Made by a program: the position numbers and the translations under genes. Source: CAYWMY01 sp046352935 (lineage in GTDB: Bacteria > Pseudomonadota > Gammaproteobacteria > Steroidobacterales > Steroidobacteraceae). Taken from it: 64,000 bases of DNA. The notes beneath the pieces were generated by a model. The model saw only the letters and a list, made by a program, of their open reading frames with translations, was not told the origin of the DNA and made no database searches. This document shows, in pieces, positions 45,960-54,080 of this stretch; position 1 is the first letter of the stretch; every line of letters begins with the position of its first letter. The DNA lies in NCBI GenBank assembly GCA_046352935.1, contig JAXMGR010000021.1, positions 1-64,000 of the forward strand, read 5' to 3'.

Positions 45960-46820
45960 ATGAGCGCTCTCCGTTTCCAGGGCACCGACGACTACGTCGC
46001 CACGGACGAACTGAAACTCGCGGTCAACGCCGCCGTGACGCTGGGGCGTCCGCTGCTGATCAAGGGCGAGCCCGGCACGGGCAAGACCCAGCTCGCGCAG
46101 GAGATCGCGCGCGGCCTCGGGCTGCCGCTGTTCGAGTGGCACATCAAGTCCACGACCAAGGCGCAGCAGGGCCTCTACGAGTACGACGCGGTTTCGCGGC
46201 TGCGCGATTCCCAGCTCGGCGACCCGCGTGTCAAGGACATCGCCAACTACATCCTCAAGGGCATGCTGTGGCGCGCCTTCGAGAACGACACGCGCGCGGT
46301 GCTGCTCATCGACGAGATCGACAAGGCCGACATCGAGTTCCCGAACGACCTGCTGCGGGAACTGGACCGCATGGAGTTCTACGTCTACGAGACACGTGAA
46401 CTCGTCAAGGCGCGGCAGCGGCCGGTCGTCGTCATCACCAGCAACAACGAGAAGGAACTGCCGGACGCGTTCCTGCGCCGCTGCTTCTTCCACTACATCC
46501 GCTTCCCGGATCCGGAGACCATGCAGCGCATCGTCGACGTGCACTACCCGGGCCTGAAACAGACGCTGCTGAAGGAGGCGCTCGAGTCCTTCTACCGCAT
46601 CCGCGAGATCCCGGGCCTCAAGAAGAAGCCCTCGACGTCCGAGCTGCTCGACTGGATCAAGCTGCTGGTGGCCGAGGACATCCCGCCCGAGGCCCTGCGC
46701 TCCGACGACCAGAAGGTCGTGATTCCGCCATTGCACGGCGCGCTGCTCAAGAACGAGCAGGACGTGCACCTGTTCGAGCAGCTCGTGTTCATGCACCGTC
46801 GCGCGGGGCGCGGGAACTGA
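45960..46820 (+). CDS. MoxR-family AAA+ ATPase
   Basis: A 286-residue AAA+ protein: Walker A KGEPGTGKTQLAQEI (about residues 35-49), Walker B VLLIDEIDKAD, sensor-1 VITSNNEKELPDAF and a small helical C-terminal lid. MoxR ATPases act as chaperones that insert cofactors or remodel enzyme complexes, usually together with a von Willebrand A protein, which here is the next gene (43 bp downstream). It begins 1 bp after the pyk stop, so translation is likely coupled to the glycolytic operon. Target complex unknown; no CO-dehydrogenase or methanol-dehydrogenase genes are in the window. Confidence 0.92.
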   Translation: MSALRFQGTDDYVATDELKLAVNAAVTLGRPLLIKGEPGTGKTQLAQEIARGLGLPLFEWHIKSTTKAQQGLYEYDAVSRLRDSQLGDPRVKDIANYILKGMLWRAFENDTRAVLLIDEIDKADIEFPNDLLRELDRMEFYVYETRELVKARQRPVVVITSNNEKELPDAFLRRCFFHYIRFPDPETMQRIVDVHYPGLKQTLLKEALESFYRIREIPGLKKKPSTSELLDWIKLLVAEDIPPEALRSDDQKVVIPPLHGALLKNEQDVHLFEQLVFMHRRAGRGN

Positions 46821-46863
46821 GGGTCATGGCCGGTTCGCGCAACGCTGGTGGGGCACGGCGGTC

Positions 46864-48039
46864 GTGTTGATACGGTTCTTCTTCCTGCTGCGCGCGGGTG
46901 GTGTGCCGGTGTCCATCACCGAGTTCCTGGCGCTGCTGGAGGCGCTCCGGGCCGGTGTCGCCGGCCTGTCGGCGCAGGATTTCTACTTTCTCGCGCGCAC
47001 GGTGCTCGTGAAGGACGAGCGCTGGTACGACCGCTTCGACCGTGTCTTCGCTGCGCACTTCCGCGGGCTCGAGCTCACGTTCGAGGCGCTGGTCGCGAGC
47101 CTGCCCGAGGAATGGCTGCGCAAGCAGAAGGAGCTGTTCCTCAGCGAGGCCGAGAAGGCGCTCGTCGAGTCCCTCGGGGGCTGGGACAAGCTCATGGAGA
47201 CGCTGCGCGAGCGGTTGAAGGAGCAGAAGGAACAGCACCACGGCGGCAGCAGATGGATCGGCACCGGCGGCACCTCGCCCTTCGGCGCCTACGGCTTCAA
47301 TCCGGAAGGCGTCCGCATGGGCCAGGACGGCAATCGCAGCCGGCGCGCGGTCAAGGTCTGGGACCGTCGGGAATTCGCGAACTTCGACGACCAGGTCGAG
47401 ATCGGCACGCGCAACATCAAGCTCGCGCTCAGGCGGTTGCGCCGCTTCGCGCGCGAGGGCGCCGCCGACCAGCTCGATCTCGATGCGACGATCGATCACA
47501 CCGCGCGCAACGCGGGCCTGCTCGACATCTGCATGGTCCCGGAGCGGCACAACACCGTGAAGGTGCTGCTGTTCCTCGACGTCGGCGGCTCCATGGACAG
47601 CCACGTGCGCGCCTGCGAGGAACTGTTCTCGGCCGCGCGCGCCGAGTTCAAGCATCTCGAGCACTACTATTTCCACAACTTCGTCTACGAGTCGGTGTGG
47701 AAGGACAACCGCCGCCGCCACGGCGAACGCCACAGCACCACGGAGGTGCTGCGCACCTACGGGCAGGACTACAAGCTGATCTTCGTGGGCGACGCCAGCA
47801 TGAGCCCCTACGAGATCGCGCAGCCGGGCGGCAGCATCGAGCACTGGAACGAGGAGGCCGGCGCGGTCTGGTTCCAGCGGCTGCTCACCGCCTGGCCGCA
47901 TCACGTCTGGCTGAATCCCGAGCCCGAGCGCTACTGGGAAAACACGGCCTCGATCCGCATGACGCGCGAGCTGATCGGCGAGCGCATGTTCCCGCTCACG
48001 CTCGCGGGCCTCGACTCGGCGATCCAGGCGCTGCACTGA
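46864..48039 (+). CDS. VWA-domain protein, CoxE-like
   Basis: A 391-residue protein of the VWA-containing CoxE family. The N-terminal 200 residues are helical with a charged coiled-coil-like stretch (RERLKEQKEQHH). The VWA domain has a metal-site motif FLDVGGSMDS at about residue 237, followed later by FVGDASMSPYE. GTG 46864 is the start. It is the partner of the MoxR ATPase just upstream; such pairs load or activate metalloenzymes (as CoxD/CoxE, NorQ/NorD and CbbQ/CbbO do). Its target is not recognisable from neighbours. Confidence 0.88.
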   Translation: MLIRFFFLLRAGGVPVSITEFLALLEALRAGVAGLSAQDFYFLARTVLVKDERWYDRFDRVFAAHFRGLELTFEALVASLPEEWLRKQKELFLSEAEKALVESLGGWDKLMETLRERLKEQKEQHHGGSRWIGTGGTSPFGAYGFNPEGVRMGQDGNRSRRAVKVWDRREFANFDDQVEIGTRNIKLALRRLRRFAREGAADQLDLDATIDHTARNAGLLDICMVPERHNTVKVLLFLDVGGSMDSHVRACEELFSAARAEFKHLEHYYFHNFVYESVWKDNRRRHGERHSTTEVLRTYGQDYKLIFVGDASMSPYEIAQPGGSIEHWNEEAGAVWFQRLLTAWPHHVWLNPEPERYWENTASIRMTRELIGERMFPLTLAGLDSAIQALH

Positions 48040-48070
48040 CCGCTTGCTCATCAGCCGGCTCAGGGCGTGA

Positions 48071-48667
48071 TCAGCCAGGGTCGCGCAGCATCCGGTAGAG
48101 CCGCAGGAACTCCACCGGCGCGTGCTTCACGTTAGCGCGCCAGTCGCCGGCGGCCGCGTGGTCCGCGCCATCGGTGATGTACTTGGCGCAGGCGAAGCGT
48201 GCGTTCTCGTGGCGGCAGGCCTTCGCGAGCGCGTAGGCCTCCATGTCGATGACGTCGCAGGGCAGATGCGGCGCACCCATCGCGAACGAGTCGCCCGTGC
48301 CGCAGACGCCCTCGGGCAGTCCCGCGAAAACGGCCGGGAACTCGAGCTCGTGCGGTCCGTCCTCGACGGGCGTCACGCCGACGGGGAAGCCGAGGCCCGA
48401 GACGTCGATGTCGCGCTGCACGAAGCGGCGGCAGGCGACCACGCTCCCCGCGGTGAACAGCCGGCTGCCGGCGGAACCGAAATTGACGACGAGCGGCATC
48501 GGCCGGCCCGAGCAGCGGTATTCCGCGAGGCGTCGCGCGAGGGCCGCGGCCGCGTTGACCTTGCCGACGCCGGTGTACAGGACCGACACGCCGGCCCCCT
48601 CGAAGACGCCGCGGCTCTCGATGTCGAGCGCCATCACGACGAGGCGCTCGGGAAACTGCATGGTCAT
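48071..48667 (-). CDS. Purine nucleosidase-like protein (MTA/SAH nucleosidase family)
   Basis: A 198-residue protein of the PNP/UDP phosphorylase superfamily, close in layout to MTA/SAH nucleosidases. Evidence: a short first strand VVMALDIES, LYTGVGKVNAAAALARRL (the GVGKVNAA loop), VNFGSAG, the substrate Glu region DVIDMEAYALAKAC and the catalytic Asp region KYITDGADHAA. It would hydrolyse a 5'-substituted adenosine or similar nucleoside to free base and sugar. It is shorter than Pfs. It is convergent with the VWA gene, and the family 2 element lies upstream of its start. Confidence 0.82.
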   Translation of the reverse strand: MTMQFPERLVVMALDIESRGVFEGAGVSVLYTGVGKVNAAAALARRLAEYRCSGRPMPLVVNFGSAGSRLFTAGSVVACRRFVQRDIDVSGLGFPVGVTPVEDGPHELEFPAVFAGLPEGVCGTGDSFAMGAPHLPCDVIDMEAYALAKACRHENARFACAKYITDGADHAAAGDWRANVKHAPVEFLRLYRMLRDPG

Positions 48668-48767
48668 GCGGCGATCTTGTAACCGCGCGGTGCGTCAGCG
48701 GGCAAGACCTCCGGGCGGCGGGGCGAAAACGGTGGGCGAACGCTGGACCGGGGCACGACAACACGGG

Positions 48768-48907
48768 CATTCACGATTTCCGCCACGACCTCACCCGGCG
48801 CGGGCGCGCAGCAGGGTCGGCGAGTCGAGCGTCAATCTTCCCGCGAGACGAGCCGAGCCCTGCGTTGCAGCCCGCGCTGCGGCCTGCATCACCGGAAATC
48901 GTGAATG
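48768..48907 (+). repeat. Family 2 palindromic element, copy B
   Basis: A 140-bp unit with perfect 14-bp terminal inverted repeats, CATTCACGATTTCC (48768-48781) and GGAAATCGTGAATG (48894-48907). It aligns over its whole length with the reverse complement of 23261-23402. The terminal repeats differ between copies, yet stay perfectly paired within each copy, a sign that pairing itself is maintained. It occupies most of the 318-bp gap between the nucleosidase-like gene and the peroxiredoxin gene; the rest of the gap shows nothing else. Confidence 0.78.
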
Positions 48908-48967
48908 TTCGCCGTCTCCCTGCATTGCAGCCCGCGCTGCTGCCCACATCACGGGAAATCGTGAATG
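48908..48967 (+). repeat. Duplicated right end of family 2 element
   Basis: Directly after copy B, the right-hand end is repeated: TGCATTGCAGCCCGCGCTGC (48920-48939) and GGAAATCGTGAATG (48954-48967) match TGCGTTGCAGCCCGCGCTGC (48861-48880) and 48894-48907. The spacing is 60 bp. Confidence 0.75.
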
Positions 48968-48985
48968 CCGCGTTTCCCCGCCCGG

Positions 48986-49582
48986 CTACTTCCTCGCCTG
49001 CGGCGCCGCAGCGGGCGTCGCGGGTGCGGCCGGCGCAACCTTCCTCGCACCCAGCGCCTTCAGGTCCGCGAGTACCGCCTTCGCGTGGCCCGCCGGATCG
49101 ACTTTCACATAGTGCTTCGCGACGCGTCCCTGCGGATCGATGATGAAGGTATCGCGTCGCGCCAGCTCGACCACGCCGAGGTACTTGGTCAGCACCCCGT
49201 ACTGGATCGTGACCTTCTTGTCCGGGTCGGCCAGCAGCGGGAAGGGCAGGCCGTGCTCCTTCGCGAAGTCCGCGTGCGACGCGGCGTCCTGGACGCTCAG
49301 GCCCAGCACCACGGCATTCAGGTCGTGGAAGGCGAAGATGTCGTCACGGAACTCGCAGGCCTGGGTCGTGCAGCCCGGCGTGTTGTCCTTCGGGTAGAAA
49401 TAGAGCACCACCCACCGGCCGCGATACTCGCCGAGCGTGTGCCAGCGGCCGTCCTGGTCCTGCAGCCGGAAGTCGGGCGCGGCGGCTCCGACGGCGGGCG
49501 GGTCCTCGGCACGGGCATCCTGCTGGATCGCCAGACCCAGGCACAGCGACAGGATTCCGAGGCGACGGAGCATGGCGACCAT
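48986..49582 (-). CDS. Exported thioredoxin-dependent peroxiredoxin (Bcp/PrxQ)
   Basis: A 198-residue peroxiredoxin with a signal peptide (LRRLGILSLCLGLAIQQDARA), so it probably works in the periplasm. The catalytic motif is YFYPKDNTPGCTTQACEFRD, with peroxidatic C71 and resolving C76 five residues later, the atypical 2-Cys arrangement of Bcp/PrxQ. Downstream are DAASHADFAKEHGLPFPLL and DTFIIDPQGRV. It ends in an Ala/Pro-rich tail. ATG 49582 has GAGG 8 bp upstream; ATG 49573 is an alternative. It is divergent from the patatin gene across 112 bp. Confidence 0.92.
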   Translation of the reverse strand: MVAMLRRLGILSLCLGLAIQQDARAEDPPAVGAAAPDFRLQDQDGRWHTLGEYRGRWVVLYFYPKDNTPGCTTQACEFRDDIFAFHDLNAVVLGLSVQDAASHADFAKEHGLPFPLLADPDKKVTIQYGVLTKYLGVVELARRDTFIIDPQGRVAKHYVKVDPAGHAKAVLADLKALGARKVAPAAPATPAAAPQARK

Positions 49583-49694
49583 GAACAGACCTCTCTCGAT
49601 GTGACGAAGATCGGCGTCCCGCCCCGGGCGGGCGCTGCGATACTAATATCCGGTCATCCCGAAAGACAGCCGGCCTGCACGAGGGTTCCGTCGC

Positions 49695-50891
49695 TTGGCT
49701 GATGCAGCCACCGCCGCTCGACGTTCGCGCCTGGCACTGGTGTTGCCGGGCGGCGGCGCCCGTTCCGCCTATCAGGTCGGGGTCATCAAGGCGCTCGCCG
49801 AGATCGCGCCGCGCCAGAGCCCGGTTCCGTTCCCGATCCTCTGCGGCACGTCGGCGGGCGCGATCAACGCGGCCGCCCTCGCGGCCGGCGCATCCCATTT
49901 CCGCGAGGCTGCGGTGGCGCTCGAACGTGTCTGGCGCAACTTCCGCGCCGACCAGGTGTTCCGTGTCGACTCGGTGAGCATGTTGCGTGCCGGCCTGCAC
50001 TGGCTGCTCGCGCTGGTCTCGGGCGGCTGGCTCGCGAAGCCCCCCCGGTCGCTGCTGGACAATGCGCCCCTGCGCGAACTCCTCGGCTGCAGCATCGACC
50101 TGGCACGCATGCGCCAGGCGCTGGATGCCGGTGTCATCGATGCGCTCGCCATCACCGCGACCGGCTACTGGTCGGCGCGCAGCGTCTCGTTCTTCGAGCG
50201 CCGCGGGCCCGCCGAGCACTGGACCCGGGTCTGGCGCGAGGGTCAGCCGGCCGAGATCTCGGTCGATCACCTGATGGCGAGCGCCGCGATCCCGTTCCTG
50301 TTCCCGCCCGTCCACATGCAGGGCGAATACTTCGGCGACGGTGCGATGCGCCAGGTCACGCCGCTCTCGCCCGCGGTTCGCCTCGGTGCCGAGCGGCTGC
50401 TGGTCGTCGGCGTGCGGACGAGCACGCGCTCCGGGCCCGTGCTGCCGGTTCCCGCCGCACCCACCTTCGGCCAGATCTTCGGCTTCATGCTCGACACGCT
50501 GTTCATGGACGGCCTGTATGCCGACCTCGAACGGCTCGAGAGCATCAACGACCTGCTGTCGCGGCTGCCCGCCTGCGGCGAAGGGCAGGGGCCGCGCGGG
50601 CTGCGCCGCATCGAGGCCATGGTGATCGTGCCGCGCGACGATTTCGGCGACATCGCGGCGCGGCATGCGGCCGAGGTGCCGCGTGCGCTGCGCGTGCTGC
50701 TGCGCACCATGGGGGCCCACAATCCGGGCGGACGCAAGCTGCTGTCCTATCTGCTGTTCGAGTCGGGATACACGCGCGAACTCATCAGGCTCGGTTATCG
50801 CGACGCGATGGAGCGCCGGGACGCGATCGAGGCCTTCATCAGCGACAGGGACGTGCGCTCAGGCGAGGAACATCGCGCCGAGGCCGAGTAA
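49695..50891 (+). CDS. Patatin-like phospholipase
   Basis: A 398-residue patatin-family acyl hydrolase. Residues 13-25 are LALVLPGGGARSA (oxyanion glycine loop); the catalytic serine sits in GTSAGAINAAAL (about 50-61) and the Asp in GDGAMRQ (about 216-222), giving the Ser-Asp dyad. The start is TTG 49695 (MADAATAARR); no ATG precedes the glycine loop. It has no signal peptide, so it is cytoplasmic or membrane-associated. Its last 33 bp overlap the 3' end of mgtE on the opposite strand. Confidence 0.88.
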   Translation: MADAATAARRSRLALVLPGGGARSAYQVGVIKALAEIAPRQSPVPFPILCGTSAGAINAAALAAGASHFREAAVALERVWRNFRADQVFRVDSVSMLRAGLHWLLALVSGGWLAKPPRSLLDNAPLRELLGCSIDLARMRQALDAGVIDALAITATGYWSARSVSFFERRGPAEHWTRVWREGQPAEISVDHLMASAAIPFLFPPVHMQGEYFGDGAMRQVTPLSPAVRLGAERLLVVGVRTSTRSGPVLPVPAAPTFGQIFGFMLDTLFMDGLYADLERLESINDLLSRLPACGEGQGPRGLRRIEAMVIVPRDDFGDIAARHAAEVPRALRVLLRTMGAHNPGGRKLLSYLLFESGYTRELIRLGYRDAMERRDAIEAFISDRDVRSGEEHRAEAE

Positions 50892-52223
50892 CGCAGCGAA
50901 GCCCACGCAGTCGGTGACCGTCGTCAGGATCACGCCGCCCGCGAGCGCGGGGTCGATGCGCAGGCGCTTCAGCGTGAGCGGTATCACCACGCCGGCCACC
51001 GACGCGGCGGCGAGGTTGATGACCATGGCCGCGAAGATGATCGCCGCGATCCTCCAGGTCCCGAACCACGCCCAGGTCGCGAGTGCAACGACCGTGGCCC
51101 AGGCGAGGCCGTTCAGCGTGCCGACGGCCAGTTCCTTGAAGAACAGCCAGCGCGCGTTGGTCGCCTGCACCTGGCCGAGCGCGATGCCGCGGATGATCAG
51201 CGTGACGGTCTGTGTGCCGGCGATGCCGCCCATGCTCGCGACGATCGGCATCAGCACGGCGAGGGCCACGACGCGGTCGATGGTCGACTCGAAGAGGCCG
51301 ACGACCCAGGCCGCGAGGAAGGCGGTCAGCAGGTTCACGCCGAGCCAGAGCGCACGGCGGCGCGCGCTGCGGCGCACGCCCGCGAAAACGTCTTCTTCGT
51401 CGTAGAGGCCCGCCGCCGCGAGCAGCGGGTGCTCGGCCTGCTCGCGCACCACGTCGACTATGTCGTCGATGGTGATGCGGCCGAGCAGCCGCCCGTCGCC
51501 CCCGACCACGGCCGCGGACAGCAGGTCGCGGCCCTCGAACAGCTGCGTGACCTCGCTCGCGGGAGTCTCCGGGGCGATGCCCGCGACCTCGGCGTCGAGA
51601 GTCTCGGCGACGGTCCGCTCCGGGTCGTCCGTCAGCAGCCGCGTGATCGGCAGTACGCCCTGGTACTGGTCGTTGCGGTCCACGACGAACAGGCAGTCCG
51701 TCTTGTCGGGCAGTTCGCCGCGCATGCGCAGGTAGCGCAGCACGACCTCGAGCGTCACGTCCGGCCGCACGCTGACCGTGTCCGTGTTCATGAGTCCGCC
51801 GGCGCTGTCCTCCGGGAACGCCAGCACGGTGGTCAGGCGGTCGCGGTCGCGCTGGTCCATGGAGCGCAGCACCTGCTGCGTGACCGTCTCGGGCAGCTCG
51901 TCCAGCAGGTCGGCCAGGTCGTCGACCTCGAGGCCCTCGGTCGCGGCCACCAGTTCCGACGCCTCCATGCCGCCGATGAGGTTCTCGCGGACCTCCTCGG
52001 ACAGCTCGATGAGGACTTCGCCACCCAGATCCGGCTCGATCAGCTCCCACACCAAATCGCGCTTCGCCGGCGGCAGCGATTCGATGAGCAGCGCCACCTC
52101 GGCGGGGTGCATGGCATTTACCATGCGCTGCGCGGCGCGCAGCGTGCCGCGGTCGAGCGCGGCACGGAGTGTCGCGACTCGCGAGTCCCGGTCTCCCCGG
52201 GTGCCGATGGCCTTCGATTCCAT
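50859..52223 (-). CDS. mgtE: Magnesium transporter MgtE
   Basis: A 454-residue MgtE channel. The N-domain (about 20-130) has PAEVALLIESLP and DDLADLLDELP repeats. Two CBS domains follow (about 135-260), including VLPITRLL and GRITIDDIVDVV, then five membrane helices with PIVASMGGIAGTQTVTLIIRG (quoted in part as the pore region) and VTDCVGFAALLG at the end. It imports Mg2+ under feedback from the cytoplasmic domains. It is 26 bp after rapZ, last in the kdsD-to-mgtE run, where Pseudomonas-type clusters carry ptsO instead. Confidence 0.95.
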   Translation of the reverse strand: MESKAIGTRGDRDSRVATLRAALDRGTLRAAQRMVNAMHPAEVALLIESLPPAKRDLVWELIEPDLGGEVLIELSEEVRENLIGGMEASELVAATEGLEVDDLADLLDELPETVTQQVLRSMDQRDRDRLTTVLAFPEDSAGGLMNTDTVSVRPDVTLEVVLRYLRMRGELPDKTDCLFVVDRNDQYQGVLPITRLLTDDPERTVAETLDAEVAGIAPETPASEVTQLFEGRDLLSAAVVGGDGRLLGRITIDDIVDVVREQAEHPLLAAAGLYDEEDVFAGVRRSARRRALWLGVNLLTAFLAAWVVGLFESTIDRVVALAVLMPIVASMGGIAGTQTVTLIIRGIALGQVQATNARWLFFKELAVGTLNGLAWATVVALATWAWFGTWRIAAIIFAAMVINLAAASVAGVVIPLTLKRLRIDPALAGGVILTTVTDCVGFAALLGLGAMFLA

Positions 52224-52249
52224 GCGGGATTCCGGAGCCGGGCGCCGGC

Positions 52250-53116
52250 TCAGTGCTCGCGCCCGAGGCCCGTGTGCCGCGCGAGCACCTGCGGATACTT
52301 CGCGGCGAAGTGCGCTGCGAGGCGCTCGACCAGGTAGACCGAACGGTGCTGGCCACCGGTGCAGCCGATCGCGACCGTGAGATAGCCGCGGTTGTTGCGC
52401 TGGTATTCGGGGATCCAGTCCTCGAGGAAACGCACGATGTCCGCGAGCAGGCGCGCGACGCCCGCATGCGATTCCAGGAACGAGACGACCTGCGCGTCGC
52501 GGCCCGTCAGGTCCCGGAGCGCCGGCTCCCAGTACGGGTTGGGGAGTGTGCGCGCGTCGAAGACGAAGTCCGCGTCACCGGGAACACCATGCTTGAACCC
52601 GAAGGACTCGAACAGGATCGACAGCCGGCCTTCGCGGCGCTCCTCGACGCGGCCGCGCACCGTCTCGCGCAGCGCGTGCACGCTCATGGCCGAGGTGTCG
52701 ATGATCAGGTCGGCGCTGTCCGCGAGTGGATGCAGCAGCTGGCGCTCCTGCAGGATCGCCTCGGCGAGGCTGACGTTCTCGCGCACCAGGGGATGCCGCC
52801 GGCGGGTCTCCGCATAGCGCTTCAGGATCACGCCATCGCTGGCGTGCAGGTAGATCGTCTCGCAGCGCAGGCCGGACTTGCGCAGGTCCTTGAGCATCGC
52901 CGGCAGCAGTTCCAGGTCCGCCGGACGGTTGCGGGCGTCGAGACCGATGGCCATGCGGCGATACATCGGCTCGGCGGCACGCACGGAATGCACGACCAGC
53001 CCCTGGACGAGCCCGGAGGGCAGGTTGTCGATGCAATACCAGCCGAGATCCTCGAGCATGTTGAGCGCGACGCTCTTGCCCGAGCCCGACAGTCCGCTCA
53101 CGACCACGAGGCGCAT
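52250..53116 (-). CDS. rapZ: RNase adapter protein RapZ
   Basis: A 288-residue P-loop protein: VVVSGLSGSGKSVALNMLED at the N-terminus with Walker A at residues 8-15, CIDNLPSGLV, FESFGFKHGVPGDADFVFDA (quoted as the family signature region), and the C-terminal AIGCTGGQHRSVYLVERL, which is the RNA/metabolite-binding half. In enterobacteria RapZ delivers GlmZ to RNase E to control glucosamine-6-phosphate synthase; elsewhere the role is less clear. ATG 53116 begins the P-loop strand. It is 88 bp after ptsN and 26 bp before mgtE. Confidence 0.95.
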   Translation of the reverse strand: MRLVVVSGLSGSGKSVALNMLEDLGWYCIDNLPSGLVQGLVVHSVRAAEPMYRRMAIGLDARNRPADLELLPAMLKDLRKSGLRCETIYLHASDGVILKRYAETRRRHPLVRENVSLAEAILQERQLLHPLADSADLIIDTSAMSVHALRETVRGRVEERREGRLSILFESFGFKHGVPGDADFVFDARTLPNPYWEPALRDLTGRDAQVVSFLESHAGVARLLADIVRFLEDWIPEYQRNNRGYLTVAIGCTGGQHRSVYLVERLAAHFAAKYPQVLARHTGLGREH

Positions 53117-53204
53117 GCGAGTCAGCTTCCGTCCTGCAGGCGGTGGATGATACCCCCGGAACTGCCGGGGCCCGCGCCCGATCCGCTGGCTCCGCGGGCT
53201 GCGC

Positions 53205-53675
53205 TCAGGCGGCGGCGTCGCCGCGCCAGTGGTCGGCCAGCAGGTCGTAGAGCGCCCGTGCTCCGGACGCCTGGCGCAGCGTCGCGCAGAACTTCGCGTC
53301 CGCGAGGCTCTGGACCAGCCCGGACAGGACGGCGATGTCGCTGGTGCCGCACTGCTCGGGCACCAGCACCGCGACGACCAGGTCGACACCGAGCCCGTCC
53401 GGGGCGTCCATGTCCACGGGTTCCGCCAGCTGCAGCACGGCCGCGCAGGGGCTGCGGACGAGGGCCAGCCGTCCATGCGGCACGGCGACCCCGCCGCCGA
53501 TGGCGGTGCTGCCCAGCCGCTCGCGCGCCAGGAGGGCGTCGAAGGCGGTCTCGGCCGACAGGTGCGGCGCGTCGCCGGTCAGCAGGCCGGCGGCGAGATC
53601 GAGCAGGTGCTTGATGCTGCGCGCGTGCACGTCGACCGCGACGCGCGCCGGGGAGAACAGAGGGGTTTCGTTCAT
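53205..53675 (-). CDS. ptsN: PTS-Ntr EIIA component
   Basis: A 156-residue PTS EIIA type-2 domain protein. The phosphorylated histidine is H67 in GGGVAVPHGRLALV. It regulates nitrogen, potassium or envelope functions through phosphorylation by EI-Ntr and NPr rather than by transporting sugar. It sits downstream of rpoN and hpf, the normal place for ptsN. ptsO and ptsP are not in this window, so the phospho-relay must come from elsewhere. The stop is 88 bp from rapZ. Confidence 0.93.
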   Translation of the reverse strand: MNETPLFSPARVAVDVHARSIKHLLDLAAGLLTGDAPHLSAETAFDALLARERLGSTAIGGGVAVPHGRLALVRSPCAAVLQLAEPVDMDAPDGLGVDLVVAVLVPEQCGTSDIAVLSGLVQSLADAKFCATLRQASGARALYDLLADHWRGDAAA

Positions 53676-53720
53676 GATCGGCAGGAGGACTGCGGTGGCC
53701 TCCTGCCGATCCGGGGGGAC

Positions 53721-54041
53721 CTAGGCGAGGCGGCTCTTCTGGACTTCCGCAGCGTGGTGATCCGTGACCTTTTCCTTGTGCTTCTTGACGCGCCGGTCCA
53801 GCTTGTCCGCCAGCGCGTCAATCGCGGCATACATGTCGCCTTCGACGGCGTCCGCATGGATCTTAGCACCGCTGACCGCCAGCGTCGCCTCGGCCTTGTG
53901 CCGGAGCTTCTCGACGGTGAGGACGCAGTGCACGTCGATGACGTGGTCGAAATGCCGCACGATGCGGTCGAGCTTCTTCTCGACATAACTCTTCAGTGCG
54001 GGCGTGACCTCGACATGATGGCCGGTGAGCGTCAACTGCAT
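53721..54041 (-). CDS. hpf: Ribosome hibernation-promoting factor, short form
   Basis: A 106-residue HPF/YfiA-type protein (MQLTLTGHHVEVTPALKSYV at the start, then KLDRIVRHFDHV and AVEGDMYAAIDALADKLDRR). This is the short form without the C-terminal dimerisation domain, so it would work with RMF-like factors. It binds the small ribosomal subunit and silences ribosomes in stationary phase. It is 39 bp after rpoN and 45 bp before ptsN. Confidence 0.95.
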   Translation of the reverse strand: MQLTLTGHHVEVTPALKSYVEKKLDRIVRHFDHVIDVHCVLTVEKLRHKAEATLAVSGAKIHADAVEGDMYAAIDALADKLDRRVKKHKEKVTDHHAAEVQKSRLA

Positions 54042-54080
54042 GGCTCTCTCCTTCGCTGAAAAACCCTTGAACCTGCGCCT

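Noticed and set aside
43193..45985. 930-codon minus-strand frame across pgk and pyk
   Set aside because: Both pgk and pyk are unambiguous on the plus strand; the antisense frame reflects third-position GC bias.
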